Assembly: GCA_030533445.1 (NCBI GenBank)
Contig: CM060081.1
Coordinates: 37,185,111 to 37,249,110 of the forward strand
Length of the DNA: 64,000 nucleotides
Direction of reading: 5' to 3'
DNA from: Cyprinodon diabolis
Lineage: Eukaryota > Chordata > Actinopteri > Cyprinodontiformes > Cyprinodontidae
Below are positions 1-13,859 of this stretch, one piece after another (within the stretch, counting starts at the first letter, position 1; every line of letters starts with the position of its first letter). Below the pieces are notes generated by a model. It was not told where the DNA came from. It saw nothing but the letters and a program-made list of their open reading frames with translations, and made no database searches. A program made the position numbers and the translations under genes.

Positions 1-1414
1 CAGAAAATCACATTGTCTGATTTTTAAAGAATTTATTTGCAAAATATGGTGGAAAATAAGTATTTGGTCAGTTACAAACAAGCAAGATTTCTGGCTCTCA
101 CAGACCTGTAACTTCTTCTGTAAGAGGCTCCTCTGTCCTCCACTCGTTACCTTCATTAATGGCACCTGTTTGAACCCGTTATCAGTATAAAAGACACCTG
201 TCCACAACCTCAAACAGTCACACTCTAAACTCCAAAATGGCCAAAACTAGAGAGCTGTCAAAGGACACCCGAAACAAAATTATAGACCTGCACCAGGCTG
301 GGAAGTCTGAATCTGCAATAGGTAAACAGCTTGGTGTGAAGAAATCAACTGTGGGATCAATTATTAGAAAAAGGAAAACATACAAGACCACTGATAATCT
401 TCCTCTATCTGGGGCTCCACGCAAGATCTCACCCCGTGGGGTCAAAATGATCACAAGAACGGTGAGTAAAAATCCCAGAACAAAGGCTACCATCAGTAAC
501 ACACTACGCCGCCAGGGACTCAAATCAGACGTGTCCCCCTGCTTAAGCCAGTACATGTCAAGGCCCGTCTCAAGTTTGCTAGAGAGCATTTGGATGATCC
601 AGACGATGACTGGGAGAATATCATATGGTCAGATGAAATCAAAATAGAACTTTTTGGTAAAAACTCTACTCGTCGTGTTTGGAGGAGAGAGAACGCTGAG
701 TTGCATCCAAAGAACACCATACCTACAGTGAAGCATGGGGGTGGAAACATCATGCTTTGGGGCTGTTTTTCTGCTAAGGGACCAGGACGACTGATCCGTG
801 TGAAGGAAAGAATGAATGGGGCCATGTATCGTCAAATTTTGAGTGAAAACCTCCTTCCATCAGCAAGGGCATTGAAGATGAAACGTGGCTGGGTCTTTCA
901 GCATGACAATGATCCCAAACACACCGCCCGGGTAACAAAGGAGTGGCTTCGTAAGAAGCATTTCAAGGTCCTGGAGTGGCCTAGCCAGTCTCCAGATCTC
1001 AACCCCATAGAAAATCTTTGGAGGGAGTTGAAAGTCCGTGTTGCCCAGCGACAGCCCCAGAACATCACTGCTCTAGAGGAGATCTGCATGGAGGAATGGG
1101 CCAAAATACCAGCAACAGTGTGTGAAAACCTTGTGAAGACTTGCAGAAAACGTTTGATCTCTGTCATTGCCAACAAAGGGTATGTAACAAAGTATTGAGA
1201 TGAACTTTTGTTATTGACCAAATACTTATTTTCCACCATATTTTGCAAATAAATTCTTTAAAAATCAGACAATGTGATTTTCTGGATTTTGTTTTCTCAT
1301 TTTGTCTCTCATAGTTGAGGTATATCTATGATGAAAATTATCAGCCTCTCTCATCTTTTTAAGTGGGAGAACTTGCACTTGGTGGCTGACTAAATACTTT
1401 TTTGCCCCACTGTA
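1..1414 (+). mobile_element. Tc1/mariner element, left end cut by window edge, transposase broken
   Basis: Fish Tc1-type DNA transposon. Positions 1-70 are the inverted complement of about 1212-1281, the inner terminal repeat. The outer right arm continues to CCCCACTGTA at 1414, ending on the TA target. The matching outer left arm lies before base 1. The transposase starts at ATG 237 with a paired-type helix-turn-helix region. The reading frame shifts near 530-590, and the central and C-terminal part continues in another frame at 590-1198. The catalytic triad is readable in the second part: D in WSDE, D in HDNDPKH, E in PIENLW. A stretch before the shift also looks shorter than in the usual family protein. 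The copy is therefore probably non-autonomous. It sits in a dcaf1 intron. Confidence 0.95.
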
Positions 1415-1689
1415 TCAATACAGATGGGTGTGTAGTTCAAGCTCTACTTTTTAAATGTGTTTAGCTTTACTATAGTCTGTTTTGTTTCCCTTTGTATATA
1501 TTCATCTTTGACTACGTATTGAAAAATGGAATCTATAAAAGCATGAAAACTTCAGCTGTCAGAATTCCAGAGTATTTTAATGAGAAACCTGGAATTACAG
1601 CACGGTAATAGTTGTCAGGTAAAAGTTGTCCCCACATTAATAGACTTTGTTCTAGAGTTAGCCTGTGTTACATAAATCCACAAACTGAC

Positions 1690-4600
1690 CTGTACAAAAG
1701 CACCGTGGTCGGACTTCTGTTTCAGTGCACGAAGTTTTTTCCCTGAGTTGCAGCTGGCCATTTGTCGTTCTCGTGAGAACAAGATCCGGCCAGAAAGATG
1801 CGAGTTCTGCCCATAGGGTGCAGGCTGAGGAGGAGTAGTTGGAACAGCGGAGGTAGATGCCCAGGAACCTGACATGTGAGACGTTGCTGGGGATCGGGAA
1901 ACTGAGGGAGCAGAATGACCTAAGGACAGAGGAGAGGCTCCGACATGGCTGGCGATGCGAGCTGACATACCGCTGGCTAACCGACAAGTCCTAGGTTTGG
2001 AGGTGGAGGAGGTAGGGGTGACACATGAGAGGGTGGAGTTTGGACCCAGGGGAGCTGCAGGTAGATTAGCCTCCTTAACCAGGGTGTTGGCTGTGTCATG
2101 GAGTCCTTTGGCTACAAGGTGGTTCCTAATCAGAATGAGGAGCTCCTTCTCAGAAAACGTGATGCGAGTCTGGGCGACCACGTTGTCCTTCTGCAAACGA
2201 GCCAGTGACACGTCAGCACCCATGATGATGGGCTTGCCAGACACTCGCTCGGTCAGCTTGACAGCATAGCGACAGAATAGAACGTGTTCGCTGCGTTTGT
2301 CCTGAAGCACCGGCTCCTTCATGAGCTGGAGAGAAGAAAAACAGAAACATGAAGACTTTAGTCTGAGGCCTGAAGCTGAAATTATGCTCTCCTCTCTAAT
2401 TTTTCCATCATTTACAGTTTTATTTTCCTGAAACTTTATTATTCTGAATGACAGAGCAGCAGCTTACGTGAAAACTCCTGTACTTCAATCCTTTAAAAAA
2501 GTTTTGGTTGCAATTTAAAAGAGAAAAACTCTGCACCAAAACTGGGAACCAACTTTTTAATAAAGGTTGTGTTTGAAAACTCATTCTCCTTCCTGTAGAG
2601 TTTTGTACTCTATTTATCCATAAATAGGTCGTTAAATACCCGCAAAACTTCAGAAAGAGGTCTACTGAGTTTTACTGTGCCTTCTATTGCCTTGTTTTTC
2701 CTGTTTAGGGGCTAAAACATGAAACACGCTTTTTTATAAAACCAAGCTGTGCACACTGCTCTGTAAAAATAATCAAACATCAATGGTGATAAAAGATCCT
2801 GCTCAGAATAGTTGAAGGAGCAGCTTTTACATGTTTGGGCTTGTTGTAAAAGATTCTAATTGCATTTTGGTTTAAAGGTCTTTCTGTTACCTGCTGAATC
2901 TGACTGCTGGTGAAAAGCGGCAGCTTGCTGATGATCTGCCTGATGGCAGAGCAATGACTGAGCCCAACCAGAGCCTTACAGGCCAAAGCTCTGATCAGGT
3001 CAGCGTCTGTGATAGGAACCTTCACGGACAGCAGAGACAGAAGCACCTGCAGGGTAGAAGAGGAGGGAGACACAGTGATCTCTGGTATAATAAGGAATGC
3101 CGCCCATTTTATTACGTTTAATTAAAGAAAACAAGCATGTTTTGATTAAAGCAAATGCAGGCATTTAGATGCACATATATTAACTGCCTACCTTTATGCC
3201 ATTGTTGTTCTGCACCACTTGCCACATGTGGGAAACCACCCTGTTGTGGATGGGAGGGGACTGCTGGGGGTGCAAAGGCTGTCTGAGGGGGGAGACAGCG
3301 AAAGCCCCGACGCTGTTCCGGCTCTGGTCTGGAGCGCACACACAGTTTATTATCACCTGAGGTAAACATGAGACAGCAAGTTTAACTGGGTCAATAAAAC
3401 AGCATTAAAGAATCAGAACAGCTGCAGAAACTGATCTTCTCTGACATTTACACAGTTATCTAACCTGGGAAAATATATATATGCGTAGTTAGTTTTCCAT
3501 TGGATGCAAAAATGTGTTAATTAATGCTAATAAAATAATCCTAACTGGGAGTTTCACCAATTTGCTTAAAGGCTGAACAAGGCTAACGGTTAAAGGACAA
3601 ATCTTTAATGAGCTAATCTGACAAGCTTCCACTTTTATGTCAATACATTTCACCTTAATTGGTGGACACAAAAAAAAGAGAAAAACATAATAAATATTAG
3701 CTTACTTGCAGGGCAGATTTCTGAATCTCGGCATCGTTAGGGAACACCTCACCTTCGGCCACTCCCAGAATGATGCTCATACCTGCAGCAAAAATGTGAC
3801 ACAGATGGGCACAAACATCCTGGGATTTAAACTTCCACAAACCTCTTCTTTCCAAAACTCAGAGAGAAACAGAGAGGTTTTACAGACCTATAGTGGGAAC
3901 AAGGGATCCATTTTCATCATAAACCTCCACTGTACCCGCCAGCACCAACTGGACTTTAGGAACAACTGTCAGCACGGCTATGATGTCCAAAGCATAGCGA
4001 GCTGTGTCGCTCCTGCAGAGAACACCACCATGAGATAAAGAACGGTAGAGATAGGGCTGCAACTAACGATTATTTTAAAAATCGATGAATCTGCCGATTA
4101 TTTTTTCGATTAATCGATGAATCGGACAAAAAATATTTTTTATATTAACCTCTTTATTCCAAAATAAACATTTTAGACAGAACAAACAAGCACACAAGTA
4201 CAGGTTGCTCATTAACTGTACTGGTGCAATATGAAAAATAAATGTTTGTGTTAAAACTACGCAAACTTACATGAGAAATGTAGCTGTACATCCACAAAAT
4301 ATAGGGTACTTTGTTTCATAAAGTGCAAAAAAAGACATTTTTGTTTTTAAAAGCCCCTAAGGGGCTCAAACAATAGGCCCCCCCATTTCAACAAATGAGT
4401 TTTTTTTAGACTAGAAGAGTTCTGCCTTTTAAGACAGGAAAGTATAGCAGTTAAAGTTGCTACTTGAGAAAATACTGAACCATAGAGATAAAAATAGCCC
4501 TGTGATTCAAATTATAAATTGTATTTGGAATAAAAATGAGAGAACTAGGGGTGTTAAAAAACACATCCTCCAAAGACAGATATTTACATGGGAATGTGGC

Positions 4601-7600
4601 ATATAATTAATTGACATATTACTGATCTTGCTGGATTTTATTCTGCTTTACTTCCATAAATTGCAGGATCTTCTTTACTTTATCTTTGCCAGAAGATTTA
4701 AACTTTAAAAGCCTTGCCCTCATAATTTGCAAGTTAATTTCTTTATAAAGAAAATATAAACGCTGCTTAAGCTAATTCAAATGAAATTAAAAGTAAAATA
4801 AGTAGCCAACCTTATCACTGTCTGTAACCTACTTACAAGGTAAGGAAAGCATCAGATGAGCTACCTGAGAAACTAACGTTACGTTTCCCCACTTTAAAAC
4901 AAAACAAACATGGTGGTTCCGTGCCATGTTAATTTGTTTTGACAAAAGTTTCATGTTACGACTTTTTTCACTTTACAAAGCGCAGGCTATTTTAATTATT
5001 GTGATCAATTTGCGCCGTCAATCCCGGCGCATGCGCGCTTCATTTGCAGTCTGGACGCTGAGGGTAAACATCCTGCTGCTCTGACTGCAGCGCTGAGAGG
5101 GACTCCTGCGGGAAAACGGGGTTGGGATGGGGGAGGCGCCCCACGGCAGAGTAGGAACGATATATGCTTTCATGTAAGAGTCTCCAAAAGCCGCAAGTGA
5201 CACCGTAAAAAGTCGCCAGATTTGCCGCTAGTCGCTTTTTTGAAAAATAGTCACTGGAGGGGTCTGAAAAGTCGCTGAGTTGGCAACACTGCACCTACAG
5301 CGCTGGCTCGCTCTGCCGTATTTTTTTCTTCTTCCCCCGTTTCAGTCAAGTGGCAGTGATGACGGCGCGGCGGATGACGCATTAATCGCGCGACACAACT
5401 AATCGATGATGAAATTCGTTGCCAACGCTTTTAAAAGTCGATTTTTATAGATTTTATCGATTCGTTGTTGCAGCCCTAGGTAGAGAACAAAACTTTTTTC
5501 TCCCGCTGTCGCTTCATTGCAATATTTATGCAATATTAATAAAGGTGAATTCGAATTCCTGGATTTTATTTTCCAATGTTCTTAAAACTCATCTGTTGGT
5601 TACATGATTGATGTCAGGGAGTCAGATTACCTGCCGTTGTAGGTTGACCAGTCGCAGGCGGCTGATATGAGCTTCAGCATTAAAGGAACACAGGACAACT
5701 TGTAGAAAACTTCGACCGGCTCCCAGTGGAGCTGAGGAGGTCCACATTCAATAAGGAATTCCATCATCTCAATGATTTGCTCTCTGGTGTATGTATAGGC
5801 CTTGGGAAAAAAAAAAAAGAGAGAATAAAGTTAACATGTTGGATTATAAAGAGTTCTGGTAAATTCAATCATTACTTCAGGGTATTTCATTTGGATTGTG
5901 ACAGACTACAAAAAAACTGAATAATCGTGAAGCTTTTGTTTTTTTGCATGTATTGCTGTTGTTATACACCTTTAACTTTACAGCAATGGATTATTATATT
6001 TTCCTGATTCCCCTTAAAGTTTTTATTTAATTGAAGTTAATTTCAATTATTATGCCATTATGACTCCTTACAGTGTGTTAATCTAAACCAGAGGTTTGCA
6101 TCTTCTGTAGTGTATCATCTCAGCATGTAATAAGGTCTCTGTAAACCACAATATGTTGGACTTTTTTTTATTAGTAAAACTTCTGCTTTTATATTTGTTT
6201 ATGTTATTTTAAAATACCAAACCACAAAGTCATACTGCTATTTACTGAAGTATGCAGAAATGTAAGAAACATTGTTTAATAACATTTCTTGGACAAGCTT
6301 CACCTTTTGTTACTAGCAGAGATTTCTCTGGTTTCATTTTGTGTGCGATCTGCGCACAATGTTTAAGTACCAACCACAAAGTGAACTTTCCTCAATAGTT
6401 GTTACCTGGATTTGTTTGAATTAACGCTTTGAAAACAGGGATGTTTATATAATAATCTGCTGACTGCAATCAAACTAGATCAATGCAAGTGAAAGACAGA
6501 ATGGTGTTCTGTACTGTTCCCTCCATTATCTAATGATTTAATATTAAATGCATGATTACCAAGAACAGAAACAGTAATCGTACCTTGTAAGATGGCTGAT
6601 GGGGAATAATGGTGCCATTTTCTGAAGTGTTCAAAGAGCGTTTCACCTGTTCAGTCTTCACTGCCAGGTGAGCTTCAAAGTACCTTAATAAGCAGACAGA
6701 TGATAAAATAATATTTAAATCCATCAACACTGGTAAAGAAGAAGACAGAAAATGTAATATTAAGGGTAAAAATAGCAAAAATAAAGATTTACTCTGAAAC
6801 ACTGTGACATAATTTATGTTACTACTTCTACATCAGTAGATTATTAGGGATCTCGATTAAATATCAGGAGGAAATATACCTGCGCAGCGCCATGCAGGTG
6901 TGCTTGGCTGTCTGTCTGCTTGAGAAGATCTGATCATCACTTAATCTCTGTGCATTCTCTGCATTCAGGATCTCCAAAGTGCTGATCTGTATGTAGAAAA
7001 GATACCACAGCAATAAAAAGATGTTTTAAATTTCAGAATGTCATCCTTTATTTTAGGAAAAAAATATTCAATAATTTTAGGGAATTTAAGGCAAAGATAA
7101 TGTATTAAAAATTCAGAAAAGATCATTAATGGTTAAAACAAAATGATCGACCAATCAAAAATGACTGGAGTTGCTTTTGATCTCAAATGGCCATATTATT
7201 TTGCAACTATTCATTATTATCATCCTTATTTGATTTTAATCCAAATGTATAAAGAAAAATGTCCTCCCATATGATAACATGATTTAGACAAGTAAATTCT
7301 CGCTAGCTTAAAATACATTTTTGTAGCCATTTCTGAACAGTTTCATCTTTACTGAGAGGGGGAAGAATCTGCTGCAGCAACAGCGGGACATGATTTAGGG
7401 TTTATGATTTAGTAGTAACCAGGTTAATTCAGTACTAACCAGATTAATATAGTACTAACCAGATTGACCAGCCTGCGGAGACCATCCAGCTGGTCGAAGA
7501 GCTGCAGCACGGCCCTGAATGAAAAAGAAATGGAGAAAAACATGGTGGCGTGGCAGATGCCCGAAGCATGGGACGACTCCAGCAACCACAGCGCGTATGA

Positions 7601-10600
7601 CACCATGTCTGACAGCACGCCGTCTGGAAACATGCAAACCTAGAGGCAACAGACAACAGACGACCAGGTATGATGGCGGTAAATACAAAAGTTATGATTT
7701 AGTCAGCTCTTATTCCAATAGAAAAAATAAAAGAGTTAAAAAAAATTAAGTAGGACAGAGTCAAATCAAACGCAAAGATTAAATATATAAAAAAGAACTG
7801 AATTACTAAGGATCTTAGAGATTTTTAATTTCAAAATAAGTGGTGCTTGTCTTCACTGTACCCTCTCCATTGCATCCTGATTGTAAGCCAGATAGTAAAG
7901 GCAGAGAGAAACGCCTGTTGCTGCCATGGAGGGCCTCGGGATCTCCAGGAGTTTCTGCACTCCTCCGTGAGCAGTGAACTCAGACGAGAACTTCTTATGA
8001 AGGAGCAGTGAGGCGAGATACTGAAGAAACAAGAAAAACAAAGCAATTACTCATGATTCTTTTAAAATAAAATTACTGAGGAAGGCAATTAGAAGTTCAG
8101 ATTGGGTTATCAAAATCAGGTTAATTAATGAATTAAAAAGTGACAGAAAATGTGTCTGCAAGGTGATTTCTGCTAATAAAACAGTGTCAAGAGGATTCAA
8201 AATGTTCAAAAAACTGAAGCAGCTATTAATGTCCACTTACTCTAAGTATAGCTTTACAGTTTTTAATGTAGCAAAAAACTAAATAAAAGTTGGTTTAGTA
8301 TCTATGCATTTTAATTTTGGTTAAAAAAAATGTATCAGAAAAGGCTTATCACCTTTTTCCTGAAGTATCTGCATATTGTTGTTTATTTAACAATGTAAAA
8401 AACAAAACTATATATTTTTATTTGCAGCTAAATTAAAGCTTTTAGATGCTATGTTGGGTCTCCATGTGTTCCTCATTGGTGTGCAAGCCCAAAGAGCAGA
8501 ACCCCACCCACAGAAGAAATTATCTTTTACTCACAGATGTTTTTTTAAAGGGGAGGACGCTGGTGGCAAAGTTATATGTTTTTCCATTCTAAGTAAAAAA
8601 TATACTTTGCCTCTTTTTTCAATCAAATTATCTTTAAAAAATATATATTCTTTATATTAGGGCTGCAATTCAATAAGCAAATCTGGAATTTTGTTTCAAA
8701 AAATCCTTAAAAAACATTTTAAAAAATAACACGCACACAAACTAACATGCCCAATGGAAATGGATAATGGAAAATAAAACTGACAACTGCTAAATGACAA
8801 CAATAAATAGTAGGCAGTTGGATTTATGAAGGAAAAACAGGATTTTCTGCATCTTTGTTGTTTCTTTAATAGCATTCTTACCAGCAGAGCATCAAAAGTA
8901 AGCTGAACATTTTTGGTCTTCCTGAGGTCGATGTAGTTCATCATCAGCGACAGAGTGTCCAGTTTCATAAAGACTCCAAGCAGCTGCAGAAATCAAAAAG
9001 ATTTTTTAAATAACAGACTTATTTCATAAATGAATTCTTTTTAAACAGAAAATATCCACAACATATTGTGGATATTTAATCAAACACAGCTGGACCACTG
9101 AAAAGACTTCTCAGCGCAAATGTTTTCAGGGGATTTTTTTAGGGGTATCAAAGTAAAAGAGCCAGACAACCACAAGTTCCTATAAGAAGCAATTCTGTGC
9201 TACTTTCTGTCAATTTTATACTGTATACTATTTGATTGTGTTAACTTGCAAGATATGGTTCTCCTGGATGAGCCTGCTGAGACAATTTTTTTCTTGCATT
9301 TTTTCATTGACTCTTAAGGAATCCCTCATACTGAGGATGCATGCAGTGACAGTGGAGAGGAAAAACTCCTTTTAACAGGAAGTAAAAGAGAAAAGGCAAC
9401 TGCTAACTAGCTCCACAGGTGGCCCCGTCCACGAAGGCAGACTCACAGACTTAGCAAAGTTTTTACATCGGATCCCTTCCTGATACAACCAGGCTTAAAA
9501 TCATAGATCTCTGCATTCAAGTCAGAGACATAAACCACTAAAACTGTGAGAATTTGTAAGTATATCCTGTTTCATATATAAATGCAGTTTTCTTGCATTT
9601 CTATTTGCAAGAAAAATGTGTTCATGTTGCTAGTTTGCCTTATGTCTATGACTTTGCTTGGAGAAGGAAAAAAAAGAAAAAAATCAAAATATTTTCTCTG
9701 CTCTTTGTTAGTAAAGTAGAATTGCCATTTTTTTTCCAAATGGGTGCTTAATATAATTATTCCAAATGTACAATTATGCATTCCTTAAAGTTTTTCCCCT
9801 GATCTGTTGTTTGAGGGGCAAACATTACCAGTTAGCACTCTTACCTCTTGGTAATCTCCAAGCGGTGTCAAATACTGCAGGATGAGCCTCTGCTCCATGG
9901 CTGGACTCAACGGCGACAGTCTGTAGTCTGAGCCAATCAGAATGGGGCTCATTTCAGCCCAGGAGGAGCTGCTGCTGGGCTGCTGGCTGGTATCCGCCTT
10001 CTCTCCCTCCTCCTCAGCCCCACTGATGGAGGTGGTGCAGTGCTGCTTCTGTTTAGCCTTCCTTCCATTCTCATTTAGTTTCTTCCCTCTTCCTTCTTCT
10101 TCTCCTCCCTGAGTTTCTTCCTTCTCTTTTGAAGCAGGATGCGGGCTCGCTTGATACACAAAGTTTGGGAGAAGGCGAGAGGAGGAGGAGCGGCCACCGT
10201 TTCTCTGGGCAGGAGATTTGACCTTTGACATTGACTTGCTACTCTCCCCATTATTCTCCTTTCCCTCCTTCTCTTCTGAGCCATCTTCCTCTTCAATCTG
10301 AATTCGCCGTTTTTTTGTGACAACTGAGGTGTGGGCGGCTTCATCCTGAGAGTCTGGAGGTAGGTTCTGGGCGGTGTGGGTGGGACTAAAGTGACTGGTG
10401 AGCTCTGCAGATTGCAGCTCATGTAGACGTTTGATCATCATGGATACCTAGATGTGCACAGCAAAGTTAATGTGACAGAAAAAATACACTTTTTGAATCA
10501 AAATGGGTCAAACATATACTTTTTAAAGGACGGAGGGTTTTTACAAACATTTTTAACAGCTTAAAGATTTTACAGTGAGCCTTTCTCACATGTAATCACT

Positions 10601-13302
10601 AATCATCTTCAATACTACTGTATGGTCGCAGTTAAACCCAAATTTAGCCTTTTCCTGGACTGCTGCCTCATCTGTCGATGTGTATGAAACCCACCAGTTT
10701 AGCGTTCTCCTCTCTGTGGTTAGTTGCCAACTCCTGGTTGCTCATGGCTCTGGCCAGCAGGCCCGTGGCGTAGACGCAAAGAGGCCGCTCAGCTTCGCGG
10801 GCCCAACTGAACATCTTCGCCAACAAGCCTTCCTTTTATCCACACAGAAAAAAGCACATAATTTATAAAATGAAATCATTTTCCTCCTATTTTAGCATAT
10901 TAGTATGCTTTAAATCCCCATGCATACTGCAAAATCTGAAACCTCAAATACAATTTCTACTGAAAGATGTGTTATTTCGATCATTAGATCATAGAGTTTC
11001 TGATATTAGAATTGTGCCATCTGCTTCTACTATTCAGTATGATGAGATAAATCACTTGTTCAATTCATTTCAACTCATCTAAGTCTTACTTATTAATAAA
11101 TGTATAAAACCTTCCTCCTCTTAGATGTTCTATAAACAAAGTTTAGTAAGGATGTTTGTACTTTTTAGTTTAACATTTAATGCACTACAGGTTTTTAAAA
11201 ATAGATTTATCCAATTGGGAAGTCATTTAAATATTCAAAAATATTTAAAACTTTTTTTTTTACATTAAAGAAACTTTTCTTGATTATATTTTTCATATTA
11301 ATTCTATAGATAAAGGTTTTCTCTTAAGTTTTAACTGATCTTAAAACATTTCGGGGTTTTGACATCACCACAGTACTGAAACTGCTTTAATAAAAGCTGT
11401 GGATGACATCAGGACGAACTCAGTATCTGTATATTCAATGCCTTTTTTCCACTTCTTTCCACTTGATGCTCTCTCTGCTCCCAGTAAAAGTATTCTGTCT
11501 TTCACAAAACAAATCTTGAATTTCTAATAATCTTTATTACTCATTACTGATACAACAGAGGTGATGGTGTTTGGAGCCAAAGCCAAGAGGAATCCAGTAA
11601 CTTTTTTCCTTTCCGTTTCTGGTTTTAACTGTACTACTTAAGACAGGAATTTAAAGAACCTTTTTTATTCAAAACTTTCAACTATGGAAGACATGAAACA
11701 ATCTTCCATATTTCTGGTTATTTGTTTATGGCAGTTCCTTGCAGTCTTATGTTTTCCAAATTTTCTTCAAGTATCCATTTAAATCTTATAATAATCTCTG
11801 AGCTCCTTTATGCAGAACTATAAGAAATGTAAAGTACACTATGAATAACTTATCGTTTTCACTGTCATTTTTTAAATCATTATCCTCCATCTATATGTCT
11901 TAGAACTTCATCTTTTTTCATTTAGTTACTCTCAGCCTTTTTTTTTTTTTTTTTTTTTGCCCAAACAATTTAGTGCTCTATATTCAGAATCTTTGAAGAT
12001 CGGGTCCATGTTGTGGATTGTTTCCGGCCAAAACTTTTTGATTTTTGTAAAGGAAAACCCAACGAATCCAATCACATTCCAAGATCATGAAGCAAGAAAA
12101 ATATCTCAGAGATTTTAAAATCACAGTAAAATATGCTGAAGTTTGCATCATGGATGTAATTTAAAATTTCCTGTCTGGAATTACAAAAATCATTGAGTAA
12201 CAGAACCACTTAATGATGTTCATAGCAGTAAAGGCAGCCAAGGAGAAGTTTAGAATATTGTTTATAATATTTTAATTTCATGGTATCATAAGTGAAATTC
12301 TTATCACAATTCTGTTTAGCAATGTGTGATTTAATAAACTTAAATAAAAAAATACCTTCTCTTCAAAGACAACAACGGTATCCAGGCCTGGGCCAATGTT
12401 CAGAAAGAGGCGACAGGCTGCTGTGTTAAGGGCAACGTCTCGACTGGTCATGATATACGTGTCCAAAAGCTGCAAAACAAATGACAGAACTTATAAAAAC
12501 ACTAACTAATAGTAGTATCCCAAAATAACAGCTTTAAAGACAAGAGGCCTGCAATCTTATTTTTAGCTTCTAACTATAAATATGTGTTGTATTTAAAATA
12601 AAATGTAGATATTCTTATTCATGGAAATGTGCAAAATGAACACACATTTTTGCCTTACTAAGGATTGTATGAACATAATAACTACAACAAGTAAACTGTT
12701 AGGGTTACCTCATTAGTGAATTCCTCATTTATAAAGATCATCCTCAGCAGCTGACCCAGCATACAGTTTGGGTGAGCTCTTTCTGCAAAATTACACACAA
12801 GCCAAAGAGTCAGCTACAGGTCAAAAGTGTGTGTAATAATAAACATGAGTGTCTGATTATGTTTTTTCACGTCTACTGAAGATTAAACAAAACCTGTCTG
12901 CACACTACACAGCTTGAGAAAGTGGACGCACCTGGATGACGATCATCAAAGGGGTCAGGATCAGATTTGTAAAATTCTTCTGTCTCCTTTTCGATCAGCT
13001 CGGATATTCTGTAAAATTGTTTAAAAAAATAAAAATAAAAAAGGAGAAATATAGATGAGATGCAAATACTACCTGAAAAAGCTACAGATAAACAGGAGGA
13101 GGAGCTCTGACTTGGTTAAGGTGGACACCAGCTGATCTGTGGTAGCATGCCTTGTCTCTTCCCACTCATCCAACAGTTTGCCCAGATCAGCTTTGGCGTC
13201 CACTGACGTGGCAACTGCAACTGCAGCAGACAAAGCAGCCGCCCATGCAGAGGACAGGACAGCAGACAGGGCAGCCGACGAGTCTTCATCTTGGGAGGAC
13301 AT
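1690..13302 (-). CDS. dcaf1: DCAF1 (VprBP) homolog, N-terminal 1,058 residues; 3' part outside window
   Basis: DCAF1 is a substrate receptor of the CUL4-DDB1 ubiquitin ligase, mainly nuclear. Coding exons, 5' to 3' on the minus strand: 13302-13112, 13008-12932, 12782-12709, 12469-12356, 10832-10695, 10447-9845, 8983-8882, 8020-7862, 7639-7460, 6986-6880, 6683-6584, 5800-5631, 4012-3888, 3782-3706, 3356-3192, 3046-2891, 2325-1690. All junctions are GT-AG and phases agree. Family landmarks are [53 protein letters not shown], the armadillo-like repeats, and the LisH motif at about residues 904-936. The last exon ends at [10 protein letters not shown]. The WD40 domain and acidic tail expected in a protein of about 1,500 residues lie left of the window. 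Exon 10447-9845 (201 codons) is low-complexity and diverged, rich in E, K and S. The N-terminus is alanine-rich, unlike mammalian DCAF1. The Tc1 at 1-1414 lies beyond the last exon, in the following intron, and a hAT element sits in another intron. Confidence 0.94.
4052..5478. mobile_element. hAT-type non-autonomous transposon, 1,427 bp, in dcaf1 intron
   Basis: Terminal inverted repeats begin TAGGGCTGCAAC and end GTTGCAGCCCTA. They are followed inward by the CGATTAATCGAT-type sequence typical of a common fish hAT family. A perfect 8-bp target duplication GGTAGAGA flanks the element (4044-4051 and 5479-5486), diagnostic of hAT. There is no long transposase reading frame. The right third (about 5010-5400) is strongly GC- and CpG-rich and includes GGCGCATGCGCGC, an NRF1-like palindrome. 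The left part is AT-rich. The boundaries are seen directly; the superfamily call rests on the 8-bp duplication. Confidence 0.93.
9240..9450. repeat. Decayed interspersed repeat fragment in dcaf1 intron
   Basis: The segment around 9347-9374 (GACAGTGGAGAGG followed by AAAAACTCC) recurs at about 37650-37679, with a weak match to GGCAGACTCAC-like sequence further on. It is an old interspersed fish repeat rather than an exon. Confidence 0.5.
13073..13112 (-). other. dcaf1: Alternative 5' splice sites at the end of dcaf1 exon 2
   Basis: Two in-frame donors are visible. ACCAA|GTCAGA ends the exon at 13112 and gives [13 protein letters not shown], which matches the spacing of the family. TTCAG|GTAGTA ends it at 13073, 39 nt later, and adds 13 mostly hydrophobic codons ([13 protein letters not shown]) without changing frame. 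The longer form has the better donor, the shorter form the better protein alignment. Confidence 0.6.
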
Positions 13303-13859
13303 CCCGGCCTGCAGGAAACAGATGAATAAATGTTCGGTGGTTTAATGCACAAGAGGAAAACATCTGGAAAAAGTTTAAGGGTTTCATATTTGGAAAGTAG
13401 AACAGTCTGTTTTAACTGCTTTAAGTAGCGAGATATTGGGGCCCCCTGCTGGTCACTGTACAGAATTCCTTATTAGAGACAGTCCCCAAGCATTTATATG
13501 AGAAGAGTTACAAGGTTTTAGGGAAAATATAGTGTCATGTTTCTCTAAGACTAATAAGCTGTATTTTCCTGGTCTGTGAACATATATCAGGAATTAAACT
13601 TTGGATTGATCGATGCCCATGATGAGCTTAATTACGCAATACAATAACACGATAAACACAGGCCACAGAACAGAGGACACATAAATAAACACACTAGTAA
13701 TCAAACAGATTAAAAACAATAGTCCAATAATATGAAGAGCAGAATGCAAATGATGCATGAAATAAGTGGTAAACAGGGGCTGAAAGGTGATGGAGTTATT
13801 GCACAAGAATTGTTTCTGACGATGTGAGTCAGAATGATGGGAAGAAACTATTGATAAAT

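Noticed and set aside
1955..2269. 104-codon plus-strand frame
   Set aside because: It is the antisense shadow of the dcaf1 LisH exon.
10075..10422. 115-codon minus-strand frame
   Set aside because: It is an out-of-frame shadow of the low-complexity dcaf1 exon; the 218-codon frame joins the neighbouring exons in phase.
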